From Deltaproteobacteria bacterium (GTDB lineage Bacteria > Myxococcota_A > Polyangia > JAAYKL01), in assembly GCA_030595125.1 (NCBI GenBank), contig JAUVDV010000035.1:1-50845 (forward strand): a DNA stretch of 50,845 bases. The letters run 5' to 3'. Position 1 is the first letter of the stretch. Every line of letters begins with the position of its first letter. The notes beneath the pieces are model-generated. The model searched no databases, was not told where the DNA came from, and saw only the letters and a list, made by a program, of their open reading frames with translations. Made by a program: the position numbers and the translations under genes. This document shows positions 43,278 through 50,845 of the stretch, one piece after another.

Positions 43278-43829
43278 ATGAGATGCTTCACAGTTATCGG
43301 GTTTGTTGCCGTGATGATGCTTGGTTGTGACCACGTTGATGGTCTGGATGAAGATGTCGGTTCGGATGTCGATACGGACTCGGATGCCGATACAGATATC
43401 GACACCGACTCGGAGACCGACTCGGATGCTGATTCGGACACGGATTCCGACGCCGACTCCGACATGGATACCGACACCGACGAATCCTCTGTGCCCGTAG
43501 GCGTCACCGAGTGGGGTGGCCCATGCCATAGCAACGCCGACTGTCCAGCCAACACTGAGTGCCTCGTTCTCACTACCCTTGATGATCCACAAGGGTTCTG
43601 CGCTGCCGAGTGTCTCAATTTCGGTACGCCGGACCCCGCCTACTGCACCGATGTAGCCGGCGGCCAGGAGAGTTGCAGCTTAGTCTCCGGTATAGACGGG
43701 GAAGAGGTATGGGAACCCCCGTTCTACTGCGTCATTCTCTGCAATACCCCGGCTGACTGCCCGACCGGAACCGATTGCATGGATCCCTTCGACATCGGGT
43801 TACCTTTCTGCCTCGGTTACGCTTCGTAG
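43278..43829 (+). CDS. Cysteine-rich Asp-linker lipoprotein (paralogue 2)
   Basis: A 183-aa tandem paralogue of the 42529 product. The lipobox MMLGC, the opening CDHVDGLDEDVGS, the Asp-Ser/Thr/Ala linker and the C-terminal domain (GPCHSNADCPANTEC, GFCAAECLN, YCVILCNTPADCP) align almost throughout. It has fewer cysteines at the second cluster (ECLN in place of ECCN) and at the very end. The ATG follows AAGGAGAGCGCG. It ends 17 bases before the stop of the convergent M32 carboxypeptidase gene. The duplication is older than a simple copy, since the linkers differ in composition and length. Confidence 0.82.
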   Translation: MRCFTVIGFVAVMMLGCDHVDGLDEDVGSDVDTDSDADTDIDTDSETDSDADSDTDSDADSDMDTDTDESSVPVGVTEWGGPCHSNADCPANTECLVLTTLDDPQGFCAAECLNFGTPDPAYCTDVAGGQESCSLVSGIDGEEVWEPPFYCVILCNTPADCPTGTDCMDPFDIGLPFCLGYAS

Positions 43830-43846
43830 AAACACCCTCGCGCAGG

Positions 43847-45355
43847 TTAAGCAAACCCGTACAGCTCGCTGTACTTCTTTTTCGCATATTCTATGAAGAA
43901 CGTGGGATCCAGGGCGCTGCCGGTTGCACGAGTGATCATGTCCCTCGGTGAGTAGGTCGCTCCGGGCTCGTGGACTTTTTCCCTCAACCACTTGAGCAAC
44001 GGCGCGAACTCTCCCGCCGCAAATCGTTCCTCCAGATCGCCCAGCTCCTCTTGCGCCTTGTGGAACAACTGCGCCGCAAAGAGATTTCCCAGCGTGTACG
44101 TGGGAAAGTAACCGATGAGCCCCGATGGCCAGTGGACATCCTGCATGACACCGCTGCTCGCATCCGGAACGTCGACCCCCAGATACGATTTCATCTTTTC
44201 GTTCCAGGCGTCCGGCAGGTCCGCCGCCGCGATTTCCCTTCGAAGCAGGCCCAGTTCCAGCTCGAACCTGACCATGATGTGAAGGTTGTAGGTGATCTCA
44301 TCCGCCTCCACCCTGATGAGGCTGGGCTTCACCGCGTTTATGCCCAGAAGGAACTTGTCGATGGGAACATCATTGAGCACCGGGAACTCAAAGAGCGCCC
44401 GGTCGTACGCGTGGCGCCAGAATCCCCGCGAGCGGCCCACCATGTTCTCCCAAAATCTGGACTGGGATTCGTGTATACCAAGCGAGGCGTACTTACCGCG
44501 CGGCGTTCCCCAGTGTTCCTCGGGGAGCCCCTGCTCGTACATGCCATGCCCCGCCTCGTGCAGGGATCCGAAGACCGAAGCGTTGAAAAACTTCTCCTGG
44601 TAACGGGTGGTGATCCTGACATCGCCCGGGCCGATCCCGATGCTGAACGGGTGCGCCGACACGTCGATCCTCCCCGCATCGAGATCGTATCCGACCATTG
44701 AAACGATATGTCTACAAAACCGAACTTGCGAATCCACCGGGAAGAGCCCGTGCAGCACGCTGGTATCCGGCGCGATTCCGGTTTCACTGATACTATCGAG
44801 CAGCGAAACGAGCGCCGGCTTCAGATCTCGAAAGACCTTCTCCAGGGATGAAGCTGTTTCACCGGGCTCGTATTCGCCGATCAGTGCATCGTACGGCTCT
44901 TGCGCATATCCAATGGCATCGGCCTGTTCCACTACCAGGTCCACTATGTCTGCGATTGACGGCGCCAACGCATCCCAGTTGTTCTCGGGACGCGCGCGCT
45001 GCCACATACTCTCGCCCAGAGATGTGGCGCGGGCAAGATCTACCGCTAATCTCCGAGGAATCTTGATGGATTTATCAAAATCCCGTCGCCACTCCCGCAC
45101 GTTGACGGCCGCAGGGCAAAGCGGATCGGCAACCATCTCGCCACCCTCCACCAGAGCGAGGTTCTCGCCTATCCTCTCGTCCGTGGATCGCTCGTGCAGC
45201 ATCTTGGTGAGCAAGACCATCTGCTCGGCGCGATGCTCCTTCCCCTTTTTCGGCATATACGTTCTCTGGTCCCACGCCAGAACCTCGGCCGTGGAGAGGA
45301 AATAGGCAGTCTCGATGCTGTGTTTCTTCAACCACTCGTATGCTTTGTCAGACAT
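43847..45355 (-). CDS. Carboxypeptidase Taq (M32 family metallocarboxypeptidase)
   Basis: A 502-aa M32 enzyme of normal length, cytoplasmic with no signal peptide. The zinc site is H266-EAG-H270 in GSLHEAGHGMYEQ, with the third ligand E296 in GIHESQSRFWEN. The family markers HPFSIGIGPGDVRITTRY and EITYNLHIMVRFELE are present. M32 enzymes remove C-terminal amino acids (not proline) from peptides. It starts 10 bases after the stop of the C25 peptidase gene, so an exported protease and a cytoplasmic peptidase are in one transcript. Protein or peptide use as nutrients is a reasonable inference. No strong Shine-Dalgarno is visible. Confidence 0.94.
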   Translation of the reverse strand: MSDKAYEWLKKHSIETAYFLSTAEVLAWDQRTYMPKKGKEHRAEQMVLLTKMLHERSTDERIGENLALVEGGEMVADPLCPAAVNVREWRRDFDKSIKIPRRLAVDLARATSLGESMWQRARPENNWDALAPSIADIVDLVVEQADAIGYAQEPYDALIGEYEPGETASSLEKVFRDLKPALVSLLDSISETGIAPDTSVLHGLFPVDSQVRFCRHIVSMVGYDLDAGRIDVSAHPFSIGIGPGDVRITTRYQEKFFNASVFGSLHEAGHGMYEQGLPEEHWGTPRGKYASLGIHESQSRFWENMVGRSRGFWRHAYDRALFEFPVLNDVPIDKFLLGINAVKPSLIRVEADEITYNLHIMVRFELELGLLRREIAAADLPDAWNEKMKSYLGVDVPDASSGVMQDVHWPSGLIGYFPTYTLGNLFAAQLFHKAQEELGDLEERFAAGEFAPLLKWLREKVHEPGATYSPRDMITRATGSALDPTFFIEYAKKKYSELYGFA

Positions 45356-45365
45356 GGATTTGTTG

Positions 45366-47660
45366 CTAAATCACTTTGAGGATTGCGCTCAGCAGATACC
45401 CGGTTGATTCGCCTTGTCTCGCAATGGAGCAACCTCCCTTTGCGCTCAGGATTTTACCACCGACCGGAACCACGACGATCGGTCCGGTGTCCGTATCCGT
45501 TCCGGAGTCGGGAATCCCACCGTCGGGGATACATGATCCGGACGGCATGCACGCGTCTTCTTCCTCGTCGCAGGCCATCTGCGCGCACTCCTCGGTTGGC
45601 TCGCATTCCACGGGATCACCGGCCGAAACACAGGAACCGTCGTCGCATATCTCCTCCCCGTCGCAGAACAACTCGTTGTCGCAGTCGGCATCTATACGAC
45701 ACATCACCAGCCTGACCAGGGGATCTCCGTACAGATTCTGGATACACTTCTGATAGAAACTGGCGCCCCCATAACTGCTGTTGCTCGTCGCCGCGAGAGC
45801 TTCTCCCAGGGCGCGCCCCGCCTCCATGCCGTCGAGGAGGTTGTCTGAGTACTCGGTAACAATGTCGATCACGTCCCCATCCCAACTATCGGGCTTCTCC
45901 CAGATTTCCGTCTCGGGGTCGGGGAAGTGCCAGGTGAGCGCCGCTCTCGACGCCGATACTGTCCCGATGGCTCCGCGCCGCAGGAGATTGTAGCCCAGAT
46001 TGTCCGCGCTCTCGGGGTAACCGTTGGAGCACGACCCGTGAATGACGAAAGTGGGAGGCGCGTCCACCAGCATGTGGGAATAGCCTGTCGCCATGAACTC
46101 GGGCGACGACATTTCGTCGTAGTCGGGGTACTCGTTTTCCGGGACGTTGTCGGTATCCCATATCAGGCGATAAACGCCGCTGTGGGATCCGTGCCCTGTC
46201 CAGAACGTTATCCCGTAGCCGCGCGCCCACTGGTCCACCACGGTGGGCGTGTCAACCTGGAAATGGCTCGAAAAGCGACTGGGCTCGAGGCCCTCGTGCT
46301 CGTAAAGGGTGGTCCATTCTATACCGCGCGGGGTCAGCACGTCGCGGATGAAGTACTCGCCCACCGATGCGCCGTCCCATCGATGGCTGTACGGATCGCC
46401 GTATTGCTTTTCAAAGAAATAAATGGAGTTGGGGAGCATCACACGACGACGCCAGGAGACGTCACCGTTCTTTGATTCCGCCTCGTAGTCGATGACCCGC
46501 ACGAGCATCTCGTCAACCGCAATCACCCCGTCGCTGTATACCGGGAATCTTCCCACATAGACGCTTGGAATGAACGCCAGCATGGAGTCCGTGTTCTCGC
46601 AGAAGGTCCCGTTGCCGTTGGAATCCCAGTCGTCGGTGAGATCCGAGTAGTAGAAATCCGTGGGCGCCTGGGTGCCGTCGTATTCCGAGCAAAACTTCAT
46701 GGGAATGCTGAAGAGCACGTTCCCGGAAGGATCCGGATTCCCGATAAGAAGAACCCACCCGATATCGAGGACGCTCTCGTTGTCCACCAGCCACTTTCGG
46801 ATCCTGTCTTCGCGGTTATCGGCGACGGAACCCGTTGGATAGTCCCATTCCACCTCGGTTGCCACGGTCACGTCATAACCCTGGTCGATCCGCATTTGCA
46901 CGTAGTCGTCCAGGTATTCTGAGTCCTGCTCGATGACATCGGTGGTGATGACCGCCAACCCCGGTGAGGACGGCGGCGGCAAACATTTGTCTGTGTACCA
47001 GGCCCTGGCCTCAACGATATTGTCGAGAATCCGTTCGGCAAGTCCCTCTGATTTGCAAACGCTCCGGTCGCGACTGTCCGCGAGAGTCTGTCGCTGATAA
47101 CTGATCTCGACCCTGAGTCCCGTTGCTCTGTGAAGCGTTCCGGTGACAGGGTTATAGCGCACAGGTTGAATCTTTACCTCCACGAAGTCGTGGCGTCCCA
47201 GCCGTTTGACCCCCATCACCGCGCCGCCCCAGTCAGCGGGGAAGAGCGCGTTCACGCCGTAGACACCCATATCGCGCCCGGCGACAACCCTTGACGCAAA
47301 CCGGCCCCACGACAGTTTGCCGTCACTTATGCGAGCAATGGGGCCGGAGGCCGCCACGTCGAATCTGCCGGTGATTTCTTCCACCCCGGTCGCGATCACC
47401 TGAACCGTTACCGTCTGCGGATCGGCTTGCGGGGGAATCGCCAGCCTAAGAGCCCTCCACGGCAAGGCCGGCTGTCCCGGCTCACCGCCGGTCTCGAACC
47501 GGTCCATCTTGACGAGAGCGCTGTTCGCCCTGTCCATTCCGAGTTCGATAGCCCCTGTCTTCACATCGAACGAGATCATCTGTGTCCGGGCCTGTCCCAT
47601 AACCGACCAGGCGGTGCAGAGGATCGCGAATAACAGCGCGAATAGTATTCTTCGCAACAT
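45366..47660 (-). CDS. Secreted C25 (gingipain-like) cysteine peptidase
   Basis: A 764-aa exported protease. A signal peptide (MLRRILFALLFAILCTAWSV) is followed by a propeptide-like region to ~230. The C25 catalytic domain (~233-600) has the catalytic His at H490 (FWTGHGSHSG) and Cys at C544 (FVIHGSCSNGYPE). A cysteine-rich stretch (EICDDGSCVSAGDPVECEP) follows, then a short Asp-Thr linker and a tail with GGCS and a weak hydrophobic segment. The tail resembles the MYXO-CTERM type of sorting signal in form, but lacks the usual basic end. ATG 47660 follows GGGAGGTTAATTG. It lies 3 bases after the upstream gene's stop. Substrate specificity is unknown. Confidence 0.88.
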   Translation of the reverse strand: MLRRILFALLFAILCTAWSVMGQARTQMISFDVKTGAIELGMDRANSALVKMDRFETGGEPGQPALPWRALRLAIPPQADPQTVTVQVIATGVEEITGRFDVAASGPIARISDGKLSWGRFASRVVAGRDMGVYGVNALFPADWGGAVMGVKRLGRHDFVEVKIQPVRYNPVTGTLHRATGLRVEISYQRQTLADSRDRSVCKSEGLAERILDNIVEARAWYTDKCLPPPSSPGLAVITTDVIEQDSEYLDDYVQMRIDQGYDVTVATEVEWDYPTGSVADNREDRIRKWLVDNESVLDIGWVLLIGNPDPSGNVLFSIPMKFCSEYDGTQAPTDFYYSDLTDDWDSNGNGTFCENTDSMLAFIPSVYVGRFPVYSDGVIAVDEMLVRVIDYEAESKNGDVSWRRRVMLPNSIYFFEKQYGDPYSHRWDGASVGEYFIRDVLTPRGIEWTTLYEHEGLEPSRFSSHFQVDTPTVVDQWARGYGITFWTGHGSHSGVYRLIWDTDNVPENEYPDYDEMSSPEFMATGYSHMLVDAPPTFVIHGSCSNGYPESADNLGYNLLRRGAIGTVSASRAALTWHFPDPETEIWEKPDSWDGDVIDIVTEYSDNLLDGMEAGRALGEALAATSNSSYGGASFYQKCIQNLYGDPLVRLVMCRIDADCDNELFCDGEEICDDGSCVSAGDPVECEPTEECAQMACDEEEDACMPSGSCIPDGGIPDSGTDTDTGPIVVVPVGGKILSAKGGCSIARQGESTGYLLSAILKVI

Positions 47661-47663
47661 CAA

Positions 47664-49604
47664 TTAACCTCCCGTCTGGGCATCCAGCCACTGGTTGACG
47701 GCATTCACCGCCGTATCGTCCACAGCCTCCATCGAGGAATGCTCCGGCCACAGCCCCGCCGCGGTTCCCACCGTCAATGCGTGGGTCAGACCGGGGAGCA
47801 CCTGCTTGGTCACGGTGGTGGAGGCGCCGACCAGCGCGGTTTCCAGATCATCGGCGAAGCTCGTGGGGATCAGGTGATCCTCGTCGCCCATAACGATAAG
47901 AGTGTCCGGCAATGTAAACGGGCTGGTGATGAGATCTTCCGCAAAAAGGCTCTGCCATGACGCAATCTTGTGCCCCATGTACGCATCCCCGCTATAGGTG
48001 CCGTCATCCAGGTCCTCGAAGATCCCGATGACATCGTTTTTCTTTGCGTTGATGAAGTTCCCGCCGGATCCCGCATTGGAGAGATAGTGCACCCAGATAT
48101 CATCCGCGAAGTTCTTGTAGTTGTATCCAACCGGGGAGATCAGGATAATTCCAGCCACGTTTGTGCCCGAATCGTCGGCGATCTTGGCGGCGATATGCAC
48201 GCCCAGACCTTGCGCCAGAAGGAACACCTCGGTCGACTCGACCTCAGACATGGCGCTGATCGCAGCGACAATGGCCACCCCGTCGTCGACAAGTTCATCC
48301 ACGGTGCTCATCTCCAGCGCCCCGGTGCTCGCGCCCTTGCCCCGGGCGTCCATTCGAACTACCAGGGTTCCGGATGCGGCCAGTCGGTCAGCGAGTTGGG
48401 AGTACATATCGACGGCGCCGACCTCCCCTATCCGCGTCATGTGATCCCATCCGGGCAACATGATCACCGCCCTGTGGGGTCCTGCCAAAACGGGGTCGTC
48501 CACCTCCCCCGCCAGGGAAATACTACCGGACGTCACCCCCATGGACGCGGTTGTGTAGCCCCCGGAAACCGCCGGCGGATATATCTGCGTGGACGCGGGC
48601 AAGAGAGACATGTTGATCTCCGGCGGCACCGCGCTGACCACTTCCCATTTGTAGTGATGGCGAGTCTCCATATACACTGGAATGCCGTACTCGTACCTGA
48701 ATTCGAGGTCGTTGGTGTCGTAGATCTCCCCTTCATTGTGATCGCTATGCCAGAGCGGCTTGGCTGAATCCACGGGGAAGCTGACCACCAGCGTATCGGC
48801 GCCTTGTTTCCCTACCGCGACCACGTCGAAACGCTCCATCTCCGGTGAGAAGATGGGTATGTACTGGGTTCCCCCCGCGCTCCAGTTGTAACGTTCGGCC
48901 ATCATGAATGCGAAGAGCGACGAGTGGCTGCCGTGAGTCTCTATGGGATACTCCCGGTGGTTGAACATTATCAACGGCGCATTGGGTGTGCTGACTGTCC
49001 GGGTCCAGTTTCTGCCGCCCACGTCGATTGTGTATGTGAACTCATGTGTGAAATCGTCGTACGCGAAAGAGTAGCCCCGGGTCACGACCTTGGAGCTGTA
49101 CATATTGTAGACCGTGACCTCGCCCGAGATGAGGGCGTGGGTGGTCTCGTCGAGCACGTAGTTCGCCAGCATGCGTTGCCGATACCTCTCAATATCGGGC
49201 CATGACCAGTGCATGATGATGGTCGCCCAGTCGACGCCACGGGCCTCTACCTCGCCGAAGCCGCCGGGACTAATGGTAAAGCTGCTCTTGCCCCGAACGT
49301 CATCGAACTCGTACATGACCATGTCGTAAACGTATTCACAATCATTGTTGCAGGGCCCGTCTATGGTGACTGTTCCGTCGTCCCACGTGTTGCCGGCGTC
49401 TTCGTAACGCCATCCGGGGCCGGCGTCTTCATCGATGGCACCCGCGTCGTTCTCGTCGCCCCCGTCGACACCGCTGTCAACGATTGGTACCTTGTCTCTG
49501 CCCCCCCTGTCGCAGCCGGAAGCTGACATTAAAATCAACACCCCCGCCACAATCTGCGCTCCCAGAAGAGCGATGGGGCGTATGACGCTTTCTCTTTTGT
49601 GCAA
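47664..49604 (-). CDS. Lipoprotein with alpha/beta-hydrolase-like domain, nucleophile Ser apparently lost
   Basis: A 646-aa lipoprotein. The signal peptide ends in LMSASGC, followed by an Asp/Gly-rich linker (~45-65) and a large beta-rich N-terminal region (~70-370). A C-terminal alpha/beta-hydrolase-like domain follows (~390-640: VIMLPGWDH, ARGKGAS, VMGDEDHLIP, LPGLTHAL). The Asp and His positions look normal. The nucleophile elbow reads AQGLGVH where G-x-S-x-G is expected, so the catalytic Ser seems to be absent. I chose the TTG at 49604, preceded at six bases by GGGAGG; a TTG at 49634 lacks this. It is first in a probable operon with the C25 and M32 peptidases. Confidence 0.75.
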   Translation of the reverse strand: MHKRESVIRPIALLGAQIVAGVLILMSASGCDRGGRDKVPIVDSGVDGGDENDAGAIDEDAGPGWRYEDAGNTWDDGTVTIDGPCNNDCEYVYDMVMYEFDDVRGKSSFTISPGGFGEVEARGVDWATIIMHWSWPDIERYRQRMLANYVLDETTHALISGEVTVYNMYSSKVVTRGYSFAYDDFTHEFTYTIDVGGRNWTRTVSTPNAPLIMFNHREYPIETHGSHSSLFAFMMAERYNWSAGGTQYIPIFSPEMERFDVVAVGKQGADTLVVSFPVDSAKPLWHSDHNEGEIYDTNDLEFRYEYGIPVYMETRHHYKWEVVSAVPPEINMSLLPASTQIYPPAVSGGYTTASMGVTSGSISLAGEVDDPVLAGPHRAVIMLPGWDHMTRIGEVGAVDMYSQLADRLAASGTLVVRMDARGKGASTGALEMSTVDELVDDGVAIVAAISAMSEVESTEVFLLAQGLGVHIAAKIADDSGTNVAGIILISPVGYNYKNFADDIWVHYLSNAGSGGNFINAKKNDVIGIFEDLDDGTYSGDAYMGHKIASWQSLFAEDLITSPFTLPDTLIVMGDEDHLIPTSFADDLETALVGASTTVTKQVLPGLTHALTVGTAAGLWPEHSSMEAVDDTAVNAVNQWLDAQTGG

Positions 49605-49632
49605 AGTCTTCCTCCCTGAAAGAACGCGACGC

Positions 49633-49653
49633 AAGCCGAACTGAACTCGGCTT
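49633..49653. other. Short hairpin upstream of the hydrolase-like gene
   Basis: AAGCCGA-actgaac-TCGGCTT is a perfect 7-bp inverted repeat in the leader of the minus-strand gene, ~30 bases before its TTG start. It could be a leader structure or a weak terminator for the gene at 49761. A further imperfect repeat lies at ~49667-49690. Confidence 0.4.
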
Positions 49654-49760
49654 GTAGAGTATACAGTTCTCTGACGATGTGTACATCAGAGGAAAATGTA
49701 ATCGATTGTTTCAACGATTGTGTGGGTTGGAAACGGGAGGTTGCTCAGGAACGGAGAAAA

Positions 49761-50471
49761 TCACTCGACGGGTTCGCCTTCAAGGTCGCAATCACACAAA
49801 ACAGATTCATTAGTGACGTAGTGCCAAATTGCCGTAGCCGTGGCCCAGTCCAAGGAAAATGTTCCATCCAACCAAGCATTTTCGAATTCGGTACCCTCAC
49901 AATCGAAATCCAGGTAGTTGTCCGTGGACATCTGGCAATCGATGTCAGAAGAGTATTCGACCGTACCCTCGGTCGGGTGCTCCCCCCATCTTTCCCCGGT
50001 AAATTTCCACGAATTTGCTCCATGGAACATTGTGTACAATGTCCACTCATCGATGCCTTCGCAATATGAGCCGATTTCGGGGCAGTCGACGACCGTCCAC
50101 TCCCAGGTGACATCGTCGATGGTATCGATGGTGTTGGTGTTCTTGACCGCGCCGGCTTCGCAATCCCACGGATATTCCCACATCTCCAACAGATCTTGCA
50201 GGCCGCCCTGGCACGAGTCTTGGCACATCAGAGCCGCGTCGGAATCGTCCCAGCATATAGAGTCCTCTCCGTAAGAGTCCTCATAGGTGGAGGTCATATC
50301 CGGTATAACCAACTCGGAGCAACCGATCAGCTGCACGCAGGCCTCGGACATCTCTATCTCATCTTCTTCATCTTCATCATCGTCGTCGCCGTTGTCGCTC
50401 GTTGTTTCCTTGATGATACACGCCGGCACCATGACGAGGAGCGCCACCAATAAAAGAAGCAAGTATTTCAT
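49761..50471 (-). CDS. Acidic lipoprotein of unknown function
   Basis: A 236-aa lipoprotein. The signal peptide MKYLLLLLVALLVMVPAC gives lipobox VPAC, followed by a very acidic linker (DNGDDDDEDEEDEIEM) rather than the Asp-Ser/Thr type. The mature domain is rich in Asp, Glu, Trp and Cys, with ~12 cysteines (CVQLIGCSE, CQDSCQGG, CDCDLEG) suggesting disulfides. No family is recognised. The ATG follows AAAGGTGGGGAA. It lies on the same strand as the hydrolase-like operon but is separated from it by ~155 bases with hairpins, so it probably has its own transcript. Confidence 0.78.
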   Translation of the reverse strand: MKYLLLLLVALLVMVPACIIKETTSDNGDDDDEDEEDEIEMSEACVQLIGCSELVIPDMTSTYEDSYGEDSICWDDSDAALMCQDSCQGGLQDLLEMWEYPWDCEAGAVKNTNTIDTIDDVTWEWTVVDCPEIGSYCEGIDEWTLYTMFHGANSWKFTGERWGEHPTEGTVEYSSDIDCQMSTDNYLDFDCEGTEFENAWLDGTFSLDWATATAIWHYVTNESVLCDCDLEGEPVE

Positions 50472-50604
50472 TTCCCCACCTTTCGATTTGAACGTGGGAG
50501 CATCTTAACATTGATCGGGGATGTTTGTCCGCTAACGTGTCAGGGCGGGCACGGGGACCTGAAGATCTATCACATCTTCAACGATGCATTTCGCCTGGCC
50601 CTGT

Positions 50605-50766
50605 ACCGCGGAAATAAATCCCGCGGCCAGAAATGAAGAACACAAAAGGCCGGAGGCCTACGAAAAGACACGTCAGAAACAACCCTTAGGACTTTTGGTG
50701 CTTCAGGGCGAAGCCCTTTCCGACACGAAGTGGCGCATTTCTGGCCGCGGGATTTATTTCCGCGGT
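50605..50766. repeat. REPIN-like element with perfect 31-bp inverted arms
   Basis: The arms 50605-50635 and 50736-50766 are exact reverse complements. Each contains its own palindrome, CCGCGG-aaataaat-CCCGCGG. The 100-base centre has further short palindromes (GGCCGGAGGCC and AGGGCGAAGCCCT). The whole 162-bp unit carries no convincing gene and no terminal target duplication that I can see. The remaining bases 50472-50604 and 50767-50845 show nothing recognisable. Confidence 0.85.
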
Positions 50767-50845
50767 GCTGGCGCAGGGAGTTCCGAGAACATTGGGCTAT
50801 TGTGGCGTTGAATAATGTACATGAGAGGATGCGATCAATCATTAG

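Overview
The window reads as chromosomal DNA of an uncultured diderm bacterium of the old deltaproteobacterial grade (Myxococcota/Bradymonadota-like). This lineage call is an inference. It rests on the high G+C backbone, the many lipoproteins with Asp-Ser/Thr-Asp linkers after the lipobox, an FHA plus AAA+ sigma-54-type regulator, an OmpA protein with thrombospondin type-3 repeats, paired M16 peptidases, and a GGCS-type C-terminal tail on a gingipain-like peptidase. No rRNA or tRNA gene was recognised, so the taxon cannot be fixed.

Layout. 0.1-4.9 kb: a lone receiver-domain protein, then a tightly coupled minus-strand operon holB-ricT-HEAT-tatD. 4.9-9.8 kb: two 1.7-kb paralogous VWA-type lipoprotein genes in direct orientation, separated by a plus-strand metallophosphoesterase-ridA pair. 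10-13.7 kb: a START-like periplasmic protein and an M16 pair, one subunit with the zinc motif and one lipoprotein without it. 13.7-14.2 kb: a decayed Y1 (IS200/RAYT-type) transposase between inverted REP palindromes. 14.3-23.5 kb: four Asp-rich lipoproteins, a threonine catabolism locus (epimerase-type tdh divergent from kbl), cysC and a SEC-C protein.

23.5-31 kb is an accessory, defence-type island. It holds a VapC-type toxin-antitoxin pair between two ~133-bp direct repeats. Next is a low-G+C two-gene unit: a 1335-aa PD-(D/E)XK plus STAND NTPase protein, translationally coupled to a 269-aa protein with a HEPN-like RNxxxH motif. Beyond it lie a 48-codon stump resembling the N-terminus of a type IIG/MmeI-like DNA methyltransferase, a ~333-bp array of 40-42-bp tandem modules, and further REP sequences. 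The STAND/HEPN pair is the best candidate for a poorly described immune system.

31-50.8 kb: an alpha-helical protein of unknown function, the FHA regulator, tatA, an OmpA-family protein with a lipoprotein partner, a GT87-like membrane protein divergent from an LTA-synthase-like phosphotransferase, an outer-membrane barrel, two paralogous cysteine-rich Asp-linker lipoproteins, and a minus-strand operon of an alpha/beta-hydrolase-like lipoprotein, a C25 peptidase and an M32 carboxypeptidase. Last come one more lipoprotein and a 162-bp REPIN-like element with perfect 31-bp inverted arms.

Overall the window is rich in cell-surface and secreted proteins. Related palindromes recur between genes, and the Y1 transposase remnant between two of them suggests a REP/RAYT system that was once active here.
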